In this document: piece by piece, positions 24,653-32,847 of the stretch
Numbering within the stretch: position 1 is the stretch's first letter
How the letters are laid out: each line of letters opens with the position of its first letter
Program-made: the position numbers and the translations under genes
From: DATEPR01 sp036273855
GTDB taxonomy: Bacteria; Actinomycetota; Actinomycetes; Mycobacteriales; Pseudonocardiaceae
Length of the DNA stretch: 64,000 nt
Direction: 5' to 3'
NCBI GenBank assembly: GCA_036273855.1
Contig: DASUGU010000141.1
Coordinates: forward strand, 1 to 64,000
Notes under the pieces: model-generated
What the model saw: only the letters and a program-made list of their open reading frames with translations
The model's database searches: none
Told to the model about the DNA's origin: nothing

Positions 24653-25986
24653 TGGGCCGCCAGTGCCTTGTTCCACTGGGCCGCCGCGGTGGACAGCGCG
24701 GAGCTCGCGCTGGTCGAGCCCTGCATGAAGGAGCGGACCTGCTGGCTGAGGTCGTCACTGAGTTCGGCGTCCTTGCCGGTGCCCAGTTCGCCGTCCACCA
24801 GGCTCGGCAGTTCCTCGACGATCACCTTCCTGGCCTGGCCGATCGGCGACGTGTCGGTGATGTCGGTGAAGAACGGGTCCTTGGTGGTGGACACTGTGGA
24901 CGGGTAGATCGCGACGAGCTTGCAGAACGCCAACTGGTTGGCGCCGTTGGTGACGAACCTGATGAAGTCGGCGGCGGCTGCCTGGTGCTTGGAGGCCGCG
25001 GGCACGGCGAGCGTCTGCTGGCCCAGCAGCAGGTACTTGCCGTCCTTGGTGGTCGGCGCCTTGGTGACCGTGACGTGCTGGTAGACGCTCGGCGAGTTCG
25101 ACTGCAACGTGGTCAGCACGAACGGGAACGCGTCGGCCTGGAAGCCGATCTGGCTGTTGTCCAGGGTCTGCGGGAAGTTGCGGATGTCCGCGCTGACCGC
25201 GCCGGGGGCGATGGCGTGCTGGACGTAGGCCTGCCGGAACTGGTTGAGCACCTGGATGCCGGCGGGGCTGTCGAACGCGGCCGTCTTCTTGTCCGGGGAC
25301 AGCAGCGGCACACCCTCGTAGGACAGCACGGCCGTCGAGCCGGTCACGATGCTGGGGATCTCGTTGGTGCCGTACACCTTGGTCGTGTTGTAGACACGCT
25401 GCGCCAGCGACAGGACCTGCTGGTAGTCGGTGGGCGGGCTGGCCGGGTTGAAGCCGACCTTGCTCATGATGCTCATGTTGTAGACGCCGACCGGCGCGCC
25501 GCCGTTGTACCAGGGGATCGCGGTCAGCTTGCCGTTGTCGCGCAGCGAGTTGAGCAGGCCGGGCTGGTAGTCGGACAGGGCGGACGCCGGGATGTACTTG
25601 CTCAGGTCGGCCATCTTGTCGGCGAACGGACCGAGGTTGGGCGAGTCGATGTTCACCACGTCGGGCACGTTGTTGCCGGCGATGGCCGACAGCAGCTTGG
25701 TGGCGATGTCCGCGCCCGGCACGTCCACCCAGGTGATGTGGATGCCCGGGTGGGCCTTCTCGTAGGTGCTGATCAGCCCGCCGATGTAGCTGCCGAAGCT
25801 CTTCTTGAGGTTGATCGTCCAGAATGTCAGGGTGGCGTTGGTGGCACTGCCCGAGCCGCCGCCCGCCGATCCGCCACCGCCGGTGCTGACGCAGCCGGCC
25901 AGGAGCAGGGCGGCACCGACCAGTAAGGCGGCGGTCCGGAGCGCGATCGCCCGCGAACCCCGGTGGACCGACTTGATGGCACTCAT
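24649..25986 (-). CDS. ABC sugar transporter substrate-binding lipoprotein
   Basis: A 445-aa extracellular binding protein. A basic signal sequence ends in a lipobox LLAGC (Cys near residue 32), followed by a Gly/Ser-rich linker and a family-1 (MalE-like) solute-binding fold ('LTFWTINLKKSFGSYIGGLI', 'PWYNGGAPVGVYN', 'DKKTAAFDSPAGIQVL'). GGAGG precedes ATG 25986. It is the first gene of the - strand operon and is divergent from its two permeases, the usual regulatory split of CUT1 sugar importers. The ligand is presumably a small uronic-acid oligosaccharide, judging from the lyase behind it. Confidence 0.92.
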   Translation of the reverse strand: MSAIKSVHRGSRAIALRTAALLVGAALLLAGCVSTGGGGSAGGGSGSATNATLTFWTINLKKSFGSYIGGLISTYEKAHPGIHITWVDVPGADIATKLLSAIAGNNVPDVVNIDSPNLGPFADKMADLSKYIPASALSDYQPGLLNSLRDNGKLTAIPWYNGGAPVGVYNMSIMSKVGFNPASPPTDYQQVLSLAQRVYNTTKVYGTNEIPSIVTGSTAVLSYEGVPLLSPDKKTAAFDSPAGIQVLNQFRQAYVQHAIAPGAVSADIRNFPQTLDNSQIGFQADAFPFVLTTLQSNSPSVYQHVTVTKAPTTKDGKYLLLGQQTLAVPAASKHQAAAADFIRFVTNGANQLAFCKLVAIYPSTVSTTKDPFFTDITDTSPIGQARKVIVEELPSLVDGELGTGKDAELSDDLSQQVRSFMQGSTSASSALSTAAAQWNKALAAQ

Positions 25987-26101
25987 GAGACCTCCACGAT
26001 CTCGACCTGAGGGGCGCGGCCGACACGTCGCGAATAGAGCGTGCCGTAATCGGTGTTTCGGTCAACCTACCTGGCGGGGCCGGGAAGTCAAGCCCCGCGC
26101 G

Positions 26102-26132
26102 TTGACACGGCCGAGCTAGTGCGCTGCAATAT
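26102..26132 (+). promoter_or_regulatory. candidate sigma-70 promoter for the MalF/MalG permease genes
   Basis: A perfect TTGACA (26102-26107) is followed by TGCAAT (26125-26130, 17-base spacer) or CAATAT (26127-26132, 19-base spacer), within the ~200-base divergent region 25987-26186. The start codon at 26187 lies about 55 bases downstream. No clear LacI-type palindrome is visible in this region; the other promoter, for the binding-protein gene, is not obvious. Confidence 0.5.
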
Positions 26133-26186
26133 CTCTCAACCCATATCCAGGTTTGTGCTGTCCGAATTTAACGAGCGGAGCCGCCG

Positions 26187-27161
26187 ATGGGAGACGCCCT
26201 GCTGCGCGAGCCGTCCGCGGTGCTGGTCGAGGACACGGTGCCCCGGGGGCGGTCGCCACGGCGCCCCGCGACCGGCAGGCGCCGGGGCGGCGGCACCCGG
26301 CCCTACGTGCCCTACCTGTTCCTGCTGCCGGGAATCGCGCTGTTCGGCGTCTTCTTCGCCTGGCCGGCGGTGCTCGCCGTGGAGACCGCGTTCACCAACT
26401 ACAGCATCGTCAATCCGACGCGATGGGTCGGGCTCGGCAACTTCACGGCGCTCTGGCACGACGCCGAGTTCCACGGGGCGATCGTGCACTCGTTCATCGT
26501 CATGGTCGGGCTGCTGCCGTTCTCGGTGATCATCCCCATCGCGCTGGCGACGCTGGTCAACCGGGCGGTGCGCGGCATCCAGTTCTTCCGCGCGCTGTAC
26601 TTCCTGCCGGTCGTCACGTCCATGGTCGCGGTCGCCGTCGCGTGGAACTACGTCTTCGACGACCGGGGTGTCCTCAACTGGATCCTGGAACGCCTGCACG
26701 TCACGGACGGCCCGATCCACTTCCTGCTCGACCAGCACTGGGCACTCGCCTCGGTGATCGTGGTCGAGGGCTGGAAGGGCGTCGGCACCTACATGATGAT
26801 CTTCCTGGCCGGTCTCCAGTCGATCTCCGGCGACCTGCACGAGGCGGCCCAGTTGGACGGTGCCGGCGCCTGGCAGCGGTTCAGCCGGATCACACTGCCG
26901 TTGCTGCGCCCGTACATCGCCGTCGCCGTGACGATCGAACTCGTCAACGCCATGCAGGTCTTCACGTCCGTCTACGTCCTGACCCAGGGCGGGCCGGGCG
27001 GCCACACCGAGACCGCGGGGTACTTCGTCTGGTCGAAGGCCTTCCAGCACTTCCAGCTCGGCTACGCCAGCGCGTCCGGCATCGTCATCTGGGTCATCCT
27101 CGTCGTGCTCGCGTTGGTCAACTACCGCATCACCAACCGGGGGGAGGCGCAGCCGTGGTGA
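26187..27161 (+). CDS. ABC sugar permease, MalF-like (CUT1)
   Basis: A 324-aa membrane protein with six hydrophobic segments after a ~45-residue basic Arg/Pro-rich N-terminus. The cytoplasmic EAA loop reads 'EAAQLDGAGAWQRFSRITLP' (around residues 218-237), the coupling helix that docks onto the ATPase. It pairs with the next gene and the divergent lipoprotein as a carbohydrate importer. No ATP-binding gene is found in the window, so a shared MsiK-type ATPase encoded elsewhere is inferred, as in many actinomycetes. Confidence 0.92.
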   Translation: MGDALLREPSAVLVEDTVPRGRSPRRPATGRRRGGGTRPYVPYLFLLPGIALFGVFFAWPAVLAVETAFTNYSIVNPTRWVGLGNFTALWHDAEFHGAIVHSFIVMVGLLPFSVIIPIALATLVNRAVRGIQFFRALYFLPVVTSMVAVAVAWNYVFDDRGVLNWILERLHVTDGPIHFLLDQHWALASVIVVEGWKGVGTYMMIFLAGLQSISGDLHEAAQLDGAGAWQRFSRITLPLLRPYIAVAVTIELVNAMQVFTSVYVLTQGGPGGHTETAGYFVWSKAFQHFQLGYASASGIVIWVILVVLALVNYRITNRGEAQPW

Positions 27162-28006
27162 GCACCCGAGTGGCGGTCCCCGGGCGGCGCCGCGTGGCCC
27201 GCCGGGTCGGCCGGTACGTCCTGCTGGCGGCCGTCGCCGTCGTCTTCGTGTGGCCGTTCCTGTTCCTGCTGAGCACCGCGCTGAAGTCGGCCACCCAGGA
27301 CGTGTTCTCGTTCCCGCCCTCGCTCGTCCCGCGTCCGCCGGTCATCACCTGGCTCAGGGACGCGTGGACGGAGATCCCGTTCCCGCGCTACCTGCTCAAC
27401 TCGGTGCTCTACGTGCTCGGCGGGGTACCACTGTTCGTGCTGGTCAGCGCGCTGACGGCGTATCCGCTGGCCAGGATGAGGTTCCGTGGGCGCACGGTGA
27501 TGTTCTTCGTGTTCCTGTCCACGATGTTCGTGCCGACCGAGCTCATGATCATCCCACGGTTCCTGGTGGTGAACCAGATCGGCCTCACCAACAACTACGC
27601 GGGTGTGATCCTGCCCGGCGTGCTCAGCGCGTTCGGCATCTTCCTGCTCCGCCAGTCGTTCGCGGCCGTACCGCACGAACTGGCCGAGGCCGCGCGGCTG
27701 GACGGCTGCGGCGAGTGGCGGGTGTTCTGGAACGTCATGCTCCCGGTGGTCCGCCCGTCGCTGGCCATCGCCGCGATCTTCGGCTTCATCTTCGTGTGGA
27801 ACGACTTCATCTGGCCGCTGGTCGTGCTCAGCAGCGACGCCAAGTTCCCGATCGCCCTCGGCGTGGCCTACCTGTCCGGCATCTCCGGCACCGACGCCCG
27901 CACGCTGTCCGCCGGCACCGTCATCTCGCTCATCCCCGTCGTGGTGTTCTTCATCATCCTGCAACGGCACGTGCTGGAAGGGGCGAAGGGCGCGGTCAAG
28001 GGATAG
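27155..28006 (+). CDS. ABC sugar permease, MalG-like (CUT1)
   Basis: A 283-aa permease with six membrane segments and the EAA loop 'ELAEAARLDGCGEWRVFWNV' (around residues 185-204). GTG 27155 follows GGGGGAGG with seven bases between and overlaps the MalF-like stop; GTG 27158, giving an exact GTGA overlap, is equally possible. The second transmembrane subunit of the importer. Confidence 0.92.
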   Translation: MVSTRVAVPGRRRVARRVGRYVLLAAVAVVFVWPFLFLLSTALKSATQDVFSFPPSLVPRPPVITWLRDAWTEIPFPRYLLNSVLYVLGGVPLFVLVSALTAYPLARMRFRGRTVMFFVFLSTMFVPTELMIIPRFLVVNQIGLTNNYAGVILPGVLSAFGIFLLRQSFAAVPHELAEAARLDGCGEWRVFWNVMLPVVRPSLAIAAIFGFIFVWNDFIWPLVVLSSDAKFPIALGVAYLSGISGTDARTLSAGTVISLIPVVVFFIILQRHVLEGAKGAVKG

Positions 28007-28044
28007 CGGGAATATTCCGGTCGGGAGCGGGTATTGCAACGGTC

Positions 28045-29076
28045 ATGAGGGCTGTCACCTACCGCCGGCACGGCGGACCCGACGTTCTGTCCCTTTCGGA
28101 CCGGGAGATCGAGGAGCCAGGGGCGGGTGAGGTGCGGGTGCGCATCGTCGTGTCCGCCGTGAACCCGACCGACTGGAAGCAGCGCAGCGGTTTCCGCGGC
28201 GAGGACGGCGACCTGCCGGAGACCGTGCCCAACCAGGATGGTGCCGGCGTCGTGGACGCCGTCGGGCCGGACGTCACCGAGTGCGCGGTGGGGGACCGGG
28301 TGTGGTTGCTGCTGGCGGGCAATCACGCGCCCACGTCGGGCACGGCACAGGAGTACACCGTGCTGCCGGTCGACCGGGTGGTGCCGCTGCCCGAGGGCGT
28401 CGGCTTCGACGAGGGTGCCGCCCTGGCGGTACCCGGGCTGACCGCCCACCGCGCGCTGACGGTGGCCGAGGACGGCCCGGCCCGGCTGTCGGCCGGTGCT
28501 CTCGCCGGGCGGACGGTCCTGGTCAGCGGGGGCGCGGGAGCGGTCGGCAACGCCGCCATCCAACTCGCCCACTGGGCGGGCGCATCGGTGATCGCCACGG
28601 TCAGCACGGACGCCAAGGCCGCACTCGCCACGGCGGCAGGCGCGGACCACGTGCTCCGCTACCCCTCGGACGACCTGGCCGGGCGGGTCAGGGCCATCGC
28701 TCCGGACGGGGTGGACGTGATCGTGGAGGTCGCGGCGGGCGCGAACGCCGAGCTGCACCCGCAGGTGTTGCGCACCCGGGGCACGGTCGCGGTCTACGGG
28801 GACGACCGGGGCACGGGCACGGTCACTCTCGACTTCGGCCGGCACCTGTGGCTGAACTCGCGCTACCAGTTCCTGGTGCTCTACACGGTCGGCGCGGACA
28901 AGCTGCGCGCGGGCGCCGAGGACCTCAACACCGCCATGCGGGCCGGTGCGGTACGCATCGGCGAGGGCCACGGCCTGCCGATCCACCGCTACCCGCTCGA
29001 CCAGACCGCCCAGGCGCACGCCGCCACCGAGAACGGCGCCGTGGGCAAGGTCCTCATCGATGTGACACCTGCCTGA
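28045..29076 (+). CDS. zinc-independent MDR-family NADPH:quinone reductase
   Basis: A 343-aa medium-chain dehydrogenase/reductase of the quinone-oxidoreductase branch. GroES-like N-terminus ('VNPTDWKQRSGFRG', 'PNQDGAGVVDAVGPDV'), then a Rossmann domain with 'VLVSGGAGAVGNAAIQLAHWAGA' positions ~155-177 binding NADPH. Catalytic and structural zinc cysteines are absent, as in QOR. It starts 38 bases after the permease gene but the products are unrelated; it may be transcribed with it or independently. Confidence 0.9.
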   Translation: MRAVTYRRHGGPDVLSLSDREIEEPGAGEVRVRIVVSAVNPTDWKQRSGFRGEDGDLPETVPNQDGAGVVDAVGPDVTECAVGDRVWLLLAGNHAPTSGTAQEYTVLPVDRVVPLPEGVGFDEGAALAVPGLTAHRALTVAEDGPARLSAGALAGRTVLVSGGAGAVGNAAIQLAHWAGASVIATVSTDAKAALATAAGADHVLRYPSDDLAGRVRAIAPDGVDVIVEVAAGANAELHPQVLRTRGTVAVYGDDRGTGTVTLDFGRHLWLNSRYQFLVLYTVGADKLRAGAEDLNTAMRAGAVRIGEGHGLPIHRYPLDQTAQAHAATENGAVGKVLIDVTPA

Positions 29077-29308
29077 CCCACGGGCCGGATCAACCCCGGC
29101 GGCCCTGATCGATAGCATGCGGAACGCTTGCTGCACTGGGTCGGCCATCCGCTAGACACATCGAGGTTCGCCGCGAATGCCTGCTCGGCCATGACCGGCA
29201 GCCGACTGGCCCGCATGTCACTGGCCAACCTGCACCACGACACCACCAGCGCCGAAGGCGACCTGTTGTGCACCTGGAGGGACGAGTCCGGCGGTGACGG
29301 CTTCGGCG

Positions 29309-29932
29309 TCACATGGATGGTGGCGACGTACACCCGCCTGTCCGGGCCGCGGCGGACGTGATCGAGAACCTCGGTGGTGGCCGAGGGGTCGCGGCGCGGC
29401 GCCGTTCGCGGTAGTTGCGCATGGCCACCTGGGTGCTGCACGTGGTGCCGCAGTAGGCACCGGACGTGTTGCGACTGTGGTCGTAGAAGGCGAAGTGGCA
29501 GCGCGGGTTGCGGCAGGCCTTGAGCCGGTGCCACGTACCGGTCAACGCCAGTTCGGTCATCGCAGCCAGAATGCTGCCCAACGCGCCGGACAGGCCACGC
29601 TGGGCGGGCATCAGGTGGGCGCCGGAACGGTCGACGACGGTGACCAGTGGGTGGCGCAGGGCGGTGCGCCGCAACAGTTCCTCGGCCGCGTCCAGGGACT
29701 CCACGCTGGTGTGCGGATCGTCGGAGTGTCCCAACAGGACGGTGACCAGGGCGTCGCGCAGCTCGCGGACGGCGACCGCGTCGGCAGCCGTCACGTCGGT
29801 GGCGGCCTCGGTGAAGTCGTGCTCGGTCAGCCAGTCCGACAGCCCGGCGGCGTCGGCGAACCGCTCGGGCCGGTCGAAGGCGCTGGCGTGCGTGTTGGCG
29901 AAGCCGAGCACCGTCTCGACATCACTGGCCAT
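29309..29932 (-). CDS. CGNR zinc-finger-type regulator with divergent motif
   Basis: A 207-aa protein of the ABATE/CGNR type: an N-terminal alpha/beta stress-response domain ('FANTHASAF', 'WLTEHDF', 'RELRDALVTVL') and a C-terminal zinc finger 'KACRNPRCHFAFYDHSRN' plus 'YCGTTCSTQVAMRNYRERR'. The signature usually spelled CGNR reads CSTQ here, so DNA/RNA contacts may differ, though four cysteines are kept. The last ~28 residues (TPRPPPRF...) are low-complexity. It is divergent from the CynX-type carrier with a palindrome at the carrier's start. Confidence 0.82.
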   Translation of the reverse strand: MASDVETVLGFANTHASAFDRPERFADAAGLSDWLTEHDFTEAATDVTAADAVAVRELRDALVTVLLGHSDDPHTSVESLDAAEELLRRTALRHPLVTVVDRSGAHLMPAQRGLSGALGSILAAMTELALTGTWHRLKACRNPRCHFAFYDHSRNTSGAYCGTTCSTQVAMRNYRERRRAATPRPPPRFSITSAAARTGGCTSPPSM

Positions 29933-29994
29933 ACCGCCACGATAGCACCATGAGTCCTACATCACTCACTGATCAGGGAGAAATAGGTTATCTG

Positions 29995-30021
29995 TGATGA
30001 CTGTTGGGCGTACAGTCATCA
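29995..30021. promoter_or_regulatory. perfect 10-bp inverted repeat overlapping the carrier gene start
   Basis: TGATGACTGT (29995-30004), seven bases, ACAGTCATCA (30012-30021): every pair of the arms matches. It ends two bases before ATG 30024. Binding here would block initiation directly. The neighbouring CGNR protein or an unlinked GntR/MarR-type repressor are candidates; only the symmetry is seen. Confidence 0.7.
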
Positions 30022-30023
30022 AC

Positions 30024-31340
30024 ATGACGAGTCGCGACGACGTCTCCGCGCGGACGGATCAGGCTCGGCCATCGGTCGCCGAGGCCGGGCTGTTCCTGGC
30101 CGTCGGCGTGGTCGTGCTCGCGCTCAACCTGCGGGCGCCGATCGTCGCGGTGTCCCCGATACTCGACACGATCCGGCTCGACACCGGCATGTCGACCGCC
30201 GTGGCCGGCCTGCTCACCACGTTGCCGCTGCTGTGCTTCGGCCTGCTCTCGCCGCTCGCGCCGCGCCTGGGACGCCGTTTCGGCATGGAGGTCGTCCTGC
30301 TCGCGGCCGCGGGCGCCATCATTGCCGGAACCGCGTTGCGGCTCGTCCCGGACACGGTGTCGCTGCTCGCCGGCACCGTGGTGATCGGCGTGGGCATCGC
30401 GGTGGCCAACGTGTTGCTGCCGGGCCTCATCAAGCGGGACTTCGGTTCCCGGGTCGGCCTCATGACCGGGCTCTACTCGATGTCGCTGGCCGTCGGCGCC
30501 TCGCTCGCCGCCGGTGTCACCGTCCCGATCGGGCACCTCACGCACACCGACTGGCGCACGACCCTGGCCTTGTGGGGACTGCTCGCCGTGCTGGCCTTCA
30601 TCGTGTGGGCGCCCCAGGTCCGCCGGCACACCGGCCGGACGACCGTGGCGGAGAACCCGGTGCGCGGGCTGTGGCGCCAACCGGTGGCGTGGCTGGTCAC
30701 CGTCTTCATGGGCCTGCAGTCCCTCGGGTTCTACGTGACGACCGCGTACCTGCCCTCCATCCTCACCGACGCGGGCGTGTCGGCGGCCACCGCCGGCTGG
30801 CTGCTGTCGCTGGCCAACGTGCTGGGCATCGTGGCCGCCTTCGCCGCGCCGACCATGGCGGTCCGGTTGGGCAGGGCGGGCCTGGTCGTCGTATTCATCG
30901 CGGTACTCGCCGGGGGCGGCCTGACCGGGCTGATGCTCGCGCCCTCAGCCGCCGCCTACCTGTGGGTGGTGCTGCTGGGCTTCGGCCAGACCGCCGCTTT
31001 CGCGCTGGCCGTGCTGTTCCTCGTGCTGCGCTCGCCGGACGGCCGGCACGCGGCCCAACTGTCCAGCATGGCCCAGTGCGCCGGTTACCTGTTGGCGGCG
31101 GTGGGGCCGTTGGCGCTCGGCTCCGTGCACCAGGTAACCGGCGGCTGGACCGTGCCGCTGGTGGTGCTGCTCGTCCTGCTCGTACCGCAGACCGTCGCCG
31201 GGCTGGGTGCGGCCAGGAACCGGTACGTCGGTCAGGCCTCGACCAGTGCCAGCTCCGGCTCGGGCACCGAGGGCGATCGGCGCAGTACGACCGCCACCAC
31301 GACCAGCGCGGCCAGCGCGGCGACCGCCGACACCACGTAG
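30024..31340 (+). CDS. CynX/NimT-type MFS transporter
   Basis: A 438-aa MFS carrier with about 12 helices. 'LALNLRAPIVAVSPIL' near residue 32 and 'GVGIAVANVLLPGLIKRDF' near 128 are characteristic of the cyanate/nitroimidazole (CynX/NimT/YeaN) branch. ATG 30024 is preferred because the earlier GTG 29994/ATG 29997 lie in or before the palindrome. The C-terminal ~37 residues (QASTSASSGSGTEGD...) are Ser/Thr-rich and read antisense across the 3' end of the convergent MFS gene (109-base overlap), so they may be a late extension after loss of an original stop. Confidence 0.88.
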   Translation: MTSRDDVSARTDQARPSVAEAGLFLAVGVVVLALNLRAPIVAVSPILDTIRLDTGMSTAVAGLLTTLPLLCFGLLSPLAPRLGRRFGMEVVLLAAAGAIIAGTALRLVPDTVSLLAGTVVIGVGIAVANVLLPGLIKRDFGSRVGLMTGLYSMSLAVGASLAAGVTVPIGHLTHTDWRTTLALWGLLAVLAFIVWAPQVRRHTGRTTVAENPVRGLWRQPVAWLVTVFMGLQSLGFYVTTAYLPSILTDAGVSAATAGWLLSLANVLGIVAAFAAPTMAVRLGRAGLVVVFIAVLAGGGLTGLMLAPSAAAYLWVVLLGFGQTAAFALAVLFLVLRSPDGRHAAQLSSMAQCAGYLLAAVGPLALGSVHQVTGGWTVPLVVLLVLLVPQTVAGLGAARNRYVGQASTSASSGSGTEGDRRSTTATTTSAASAATADTT

Positions 31341-32662
31341 GCGACGTGGTAGCCGCCCAGCAGCGCGTCCGGCCCGGGCCACCCGGCGGCCCGCAGGGAC
31401 GAGGTCACCCCGCTGGACACCGCGGCCAGCACGGCGAGCCCGATGGCGGCACCGACCTGCACGGTCGTGTTGAACAGGCCGGACACCAGACCGGCGTCCG
31501 GGCCGGTGGCGGTGGACATGCCCAGCCCGGTCAGCGCGGGGAAGCCCAGTCCGGCGCCGATACCGGCCAGCACCATCGGGGGAGCGATGTCGAACAGGTA
31601 CGTCCCGCCGACCGGCATCCGCACGTACAGCAGCAGACCGGCGACCAGCAGCACGAAGCTCAGCATCAGCGTGCGGTGCGCACCGAGCCGGGTGGTCACC
31701 CGACCGGCCACCCACAGCGTCATCACGGCCATCGCGATCGTCATCGGCAGGAAGGCCAGGCCGACGTCGAGCGGCCCGTAGCCGCGCACGTCCTGCAGGT
31801 ACAGCGCGCCCAGGAAGAATCCGCCGAACATGCCGACCATCACCAGCGCCTGCACGACGTTCGCGCCGACCAGCGTCCTGGACCGGAACAACCGCAGCGG
31901 CACCAACGGGTTGGCCACCTTCGCCTGCCGGATCACGAACGCCACCAGCAACGCCACCGACACCGCGCCCAGCGTCACCAGCAGCGCGGGCGGCTGCTGT
32001 GAGATGCCGACGATCGCGTACACGCCGGACATCAGAGCGGCGGTGAGCAGTGCCGCGCCCACGCCGTCCGCCTGGCGCAACGAGCCGCAGCCGCGGTGCG
32101 CCGGGACGTACCGGACGGCCAGTAGCGCGGTCACCACGCCGATCGGCACGTTGATCAGGAAGATCCAGTGCCAGTCCAGCCGGGAGGTGAGCACGCCACC
32201 GGCCAGCAGCCCGATCGAACCGCCCGCAGACGCGACGAACCCGTAGACGCCCAACGCCTTCGCCCGGGCGGCCGGCTCGGGGAACATCGACACGATCATG
32301 CCGAGGATCACGGCGGACGCGAGCGCGCCACCGACCCCCTGCACGAACCGCGCCGCGATCAGGATCTCCTTGGTCGGCGCCAGCGCGCAGGCCAGCGACG
32401 ACGCGGTGAACACACCCAGCCCGGACAGGAACATCCGCCGGTGGCCGACGACGTCGCCGATCCGCCCGGCCAGCAGCAGCAGACCGCCGAACGCGATCAC
32501 GTAGGCGTTGATGACCCAGGCCAGCTCGGCCTGGGAGAAGTGCAGGTCGCGTGCCATGGACGGCAGCGCGACGTTCACGATCGTCGTGTCGAGAACGTTC
32601 ATCAGCATGCCGGCGCACAGCACGTACAACGCCGGCCAACGCCTCCGGTCCGCGGTGGTCAT
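31232..32662 (-). CDS. MFS drug efflux transporter (DHA2/EmrB type)
   Basis: A 476-aa 14-helix exporter: 'MNVLDTTIVNVALPSMARDL' in helix 1, 'GRIGDVVGHRRMF' motif A, 'GVGGALASAVILGMI' motif C region. ATG 32662 follows GGGGAGAGGA; an upstream in-frame ATG (32695) would add 11 polar residues. It is divergent, across 185 bases, from the LysR-hydrolase fusion gene, which is therefore its probable regulator. The likely substrate is a hydrophobic or ester-like compound, inferred from that neighbour. Confidence 0.9.
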   Translation of the reverse strand: MTTADRRRWPALYVLCAGMLMNVLDTTIVNVALPSMARDLHFSQAELAWVINAYVIAFGGLLLLAGRIGDVVGHRRMFLSGLGVFTASSLACALAPTKEILIAARFVQGVGGALASAVILGMIVSMFPEPAARAKALGVYGFVASAGGSIGLLAGGVLTSRLDWHWIFLINVPIGVVTALLAVRYVPAHRGCGSLRQADGVGAALLTAALMSGVYAIVGISQQPPALLVTLGAVSVALLVAFVIRQAKVANPLVPLRLFRSRTLVGANVVQALVMVGMFGGFFLGALYLQDVRGYGPLDVGLAFLPMTIAMAVMTLWVAGRVTTRLGAHRTLMLSFVLLVAGLLLYVRMPVGGTYLFDIAPPMVLAGIGAGLGFPALTGLGMSTATGPDAGLVSGLFNTTVQVGAAIGLAVLAAVSSGVTSSLRAAGWPGPDALLGGYHVAYVVSAVAALAALVVVAVVLRRSPSVPEPELALVEA

Positions 32663-32847
32663 GTCCGTTCCTCTCCCCGTGCGGGTGGTTGTCATCAGGT
32701 AGTCGGCGCCGGGGCCGCGATTTTGCGTCCGCTCGCCGGAGCTCTACTGTGGCCGCCTGACCTGCGGAAACGGAAAGACCGTTCGCGCATCGCGGTGATG
32801 CCGGAACGGCATCGCCGATCACCACCGGGTGCGCGACACTTCAGGGC

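Noticed and set aside
29128..29361. 77-codon + strand frame between the quinone reductase and CGNR genes
   Set aside because: No ribosome-binding site, no recognisable domain, and it overlaps the 3' end of the CGNR gene antisense. The segment LLCTWRDESGGDGFGVTW looks mildly protein-like and could be a fossil.
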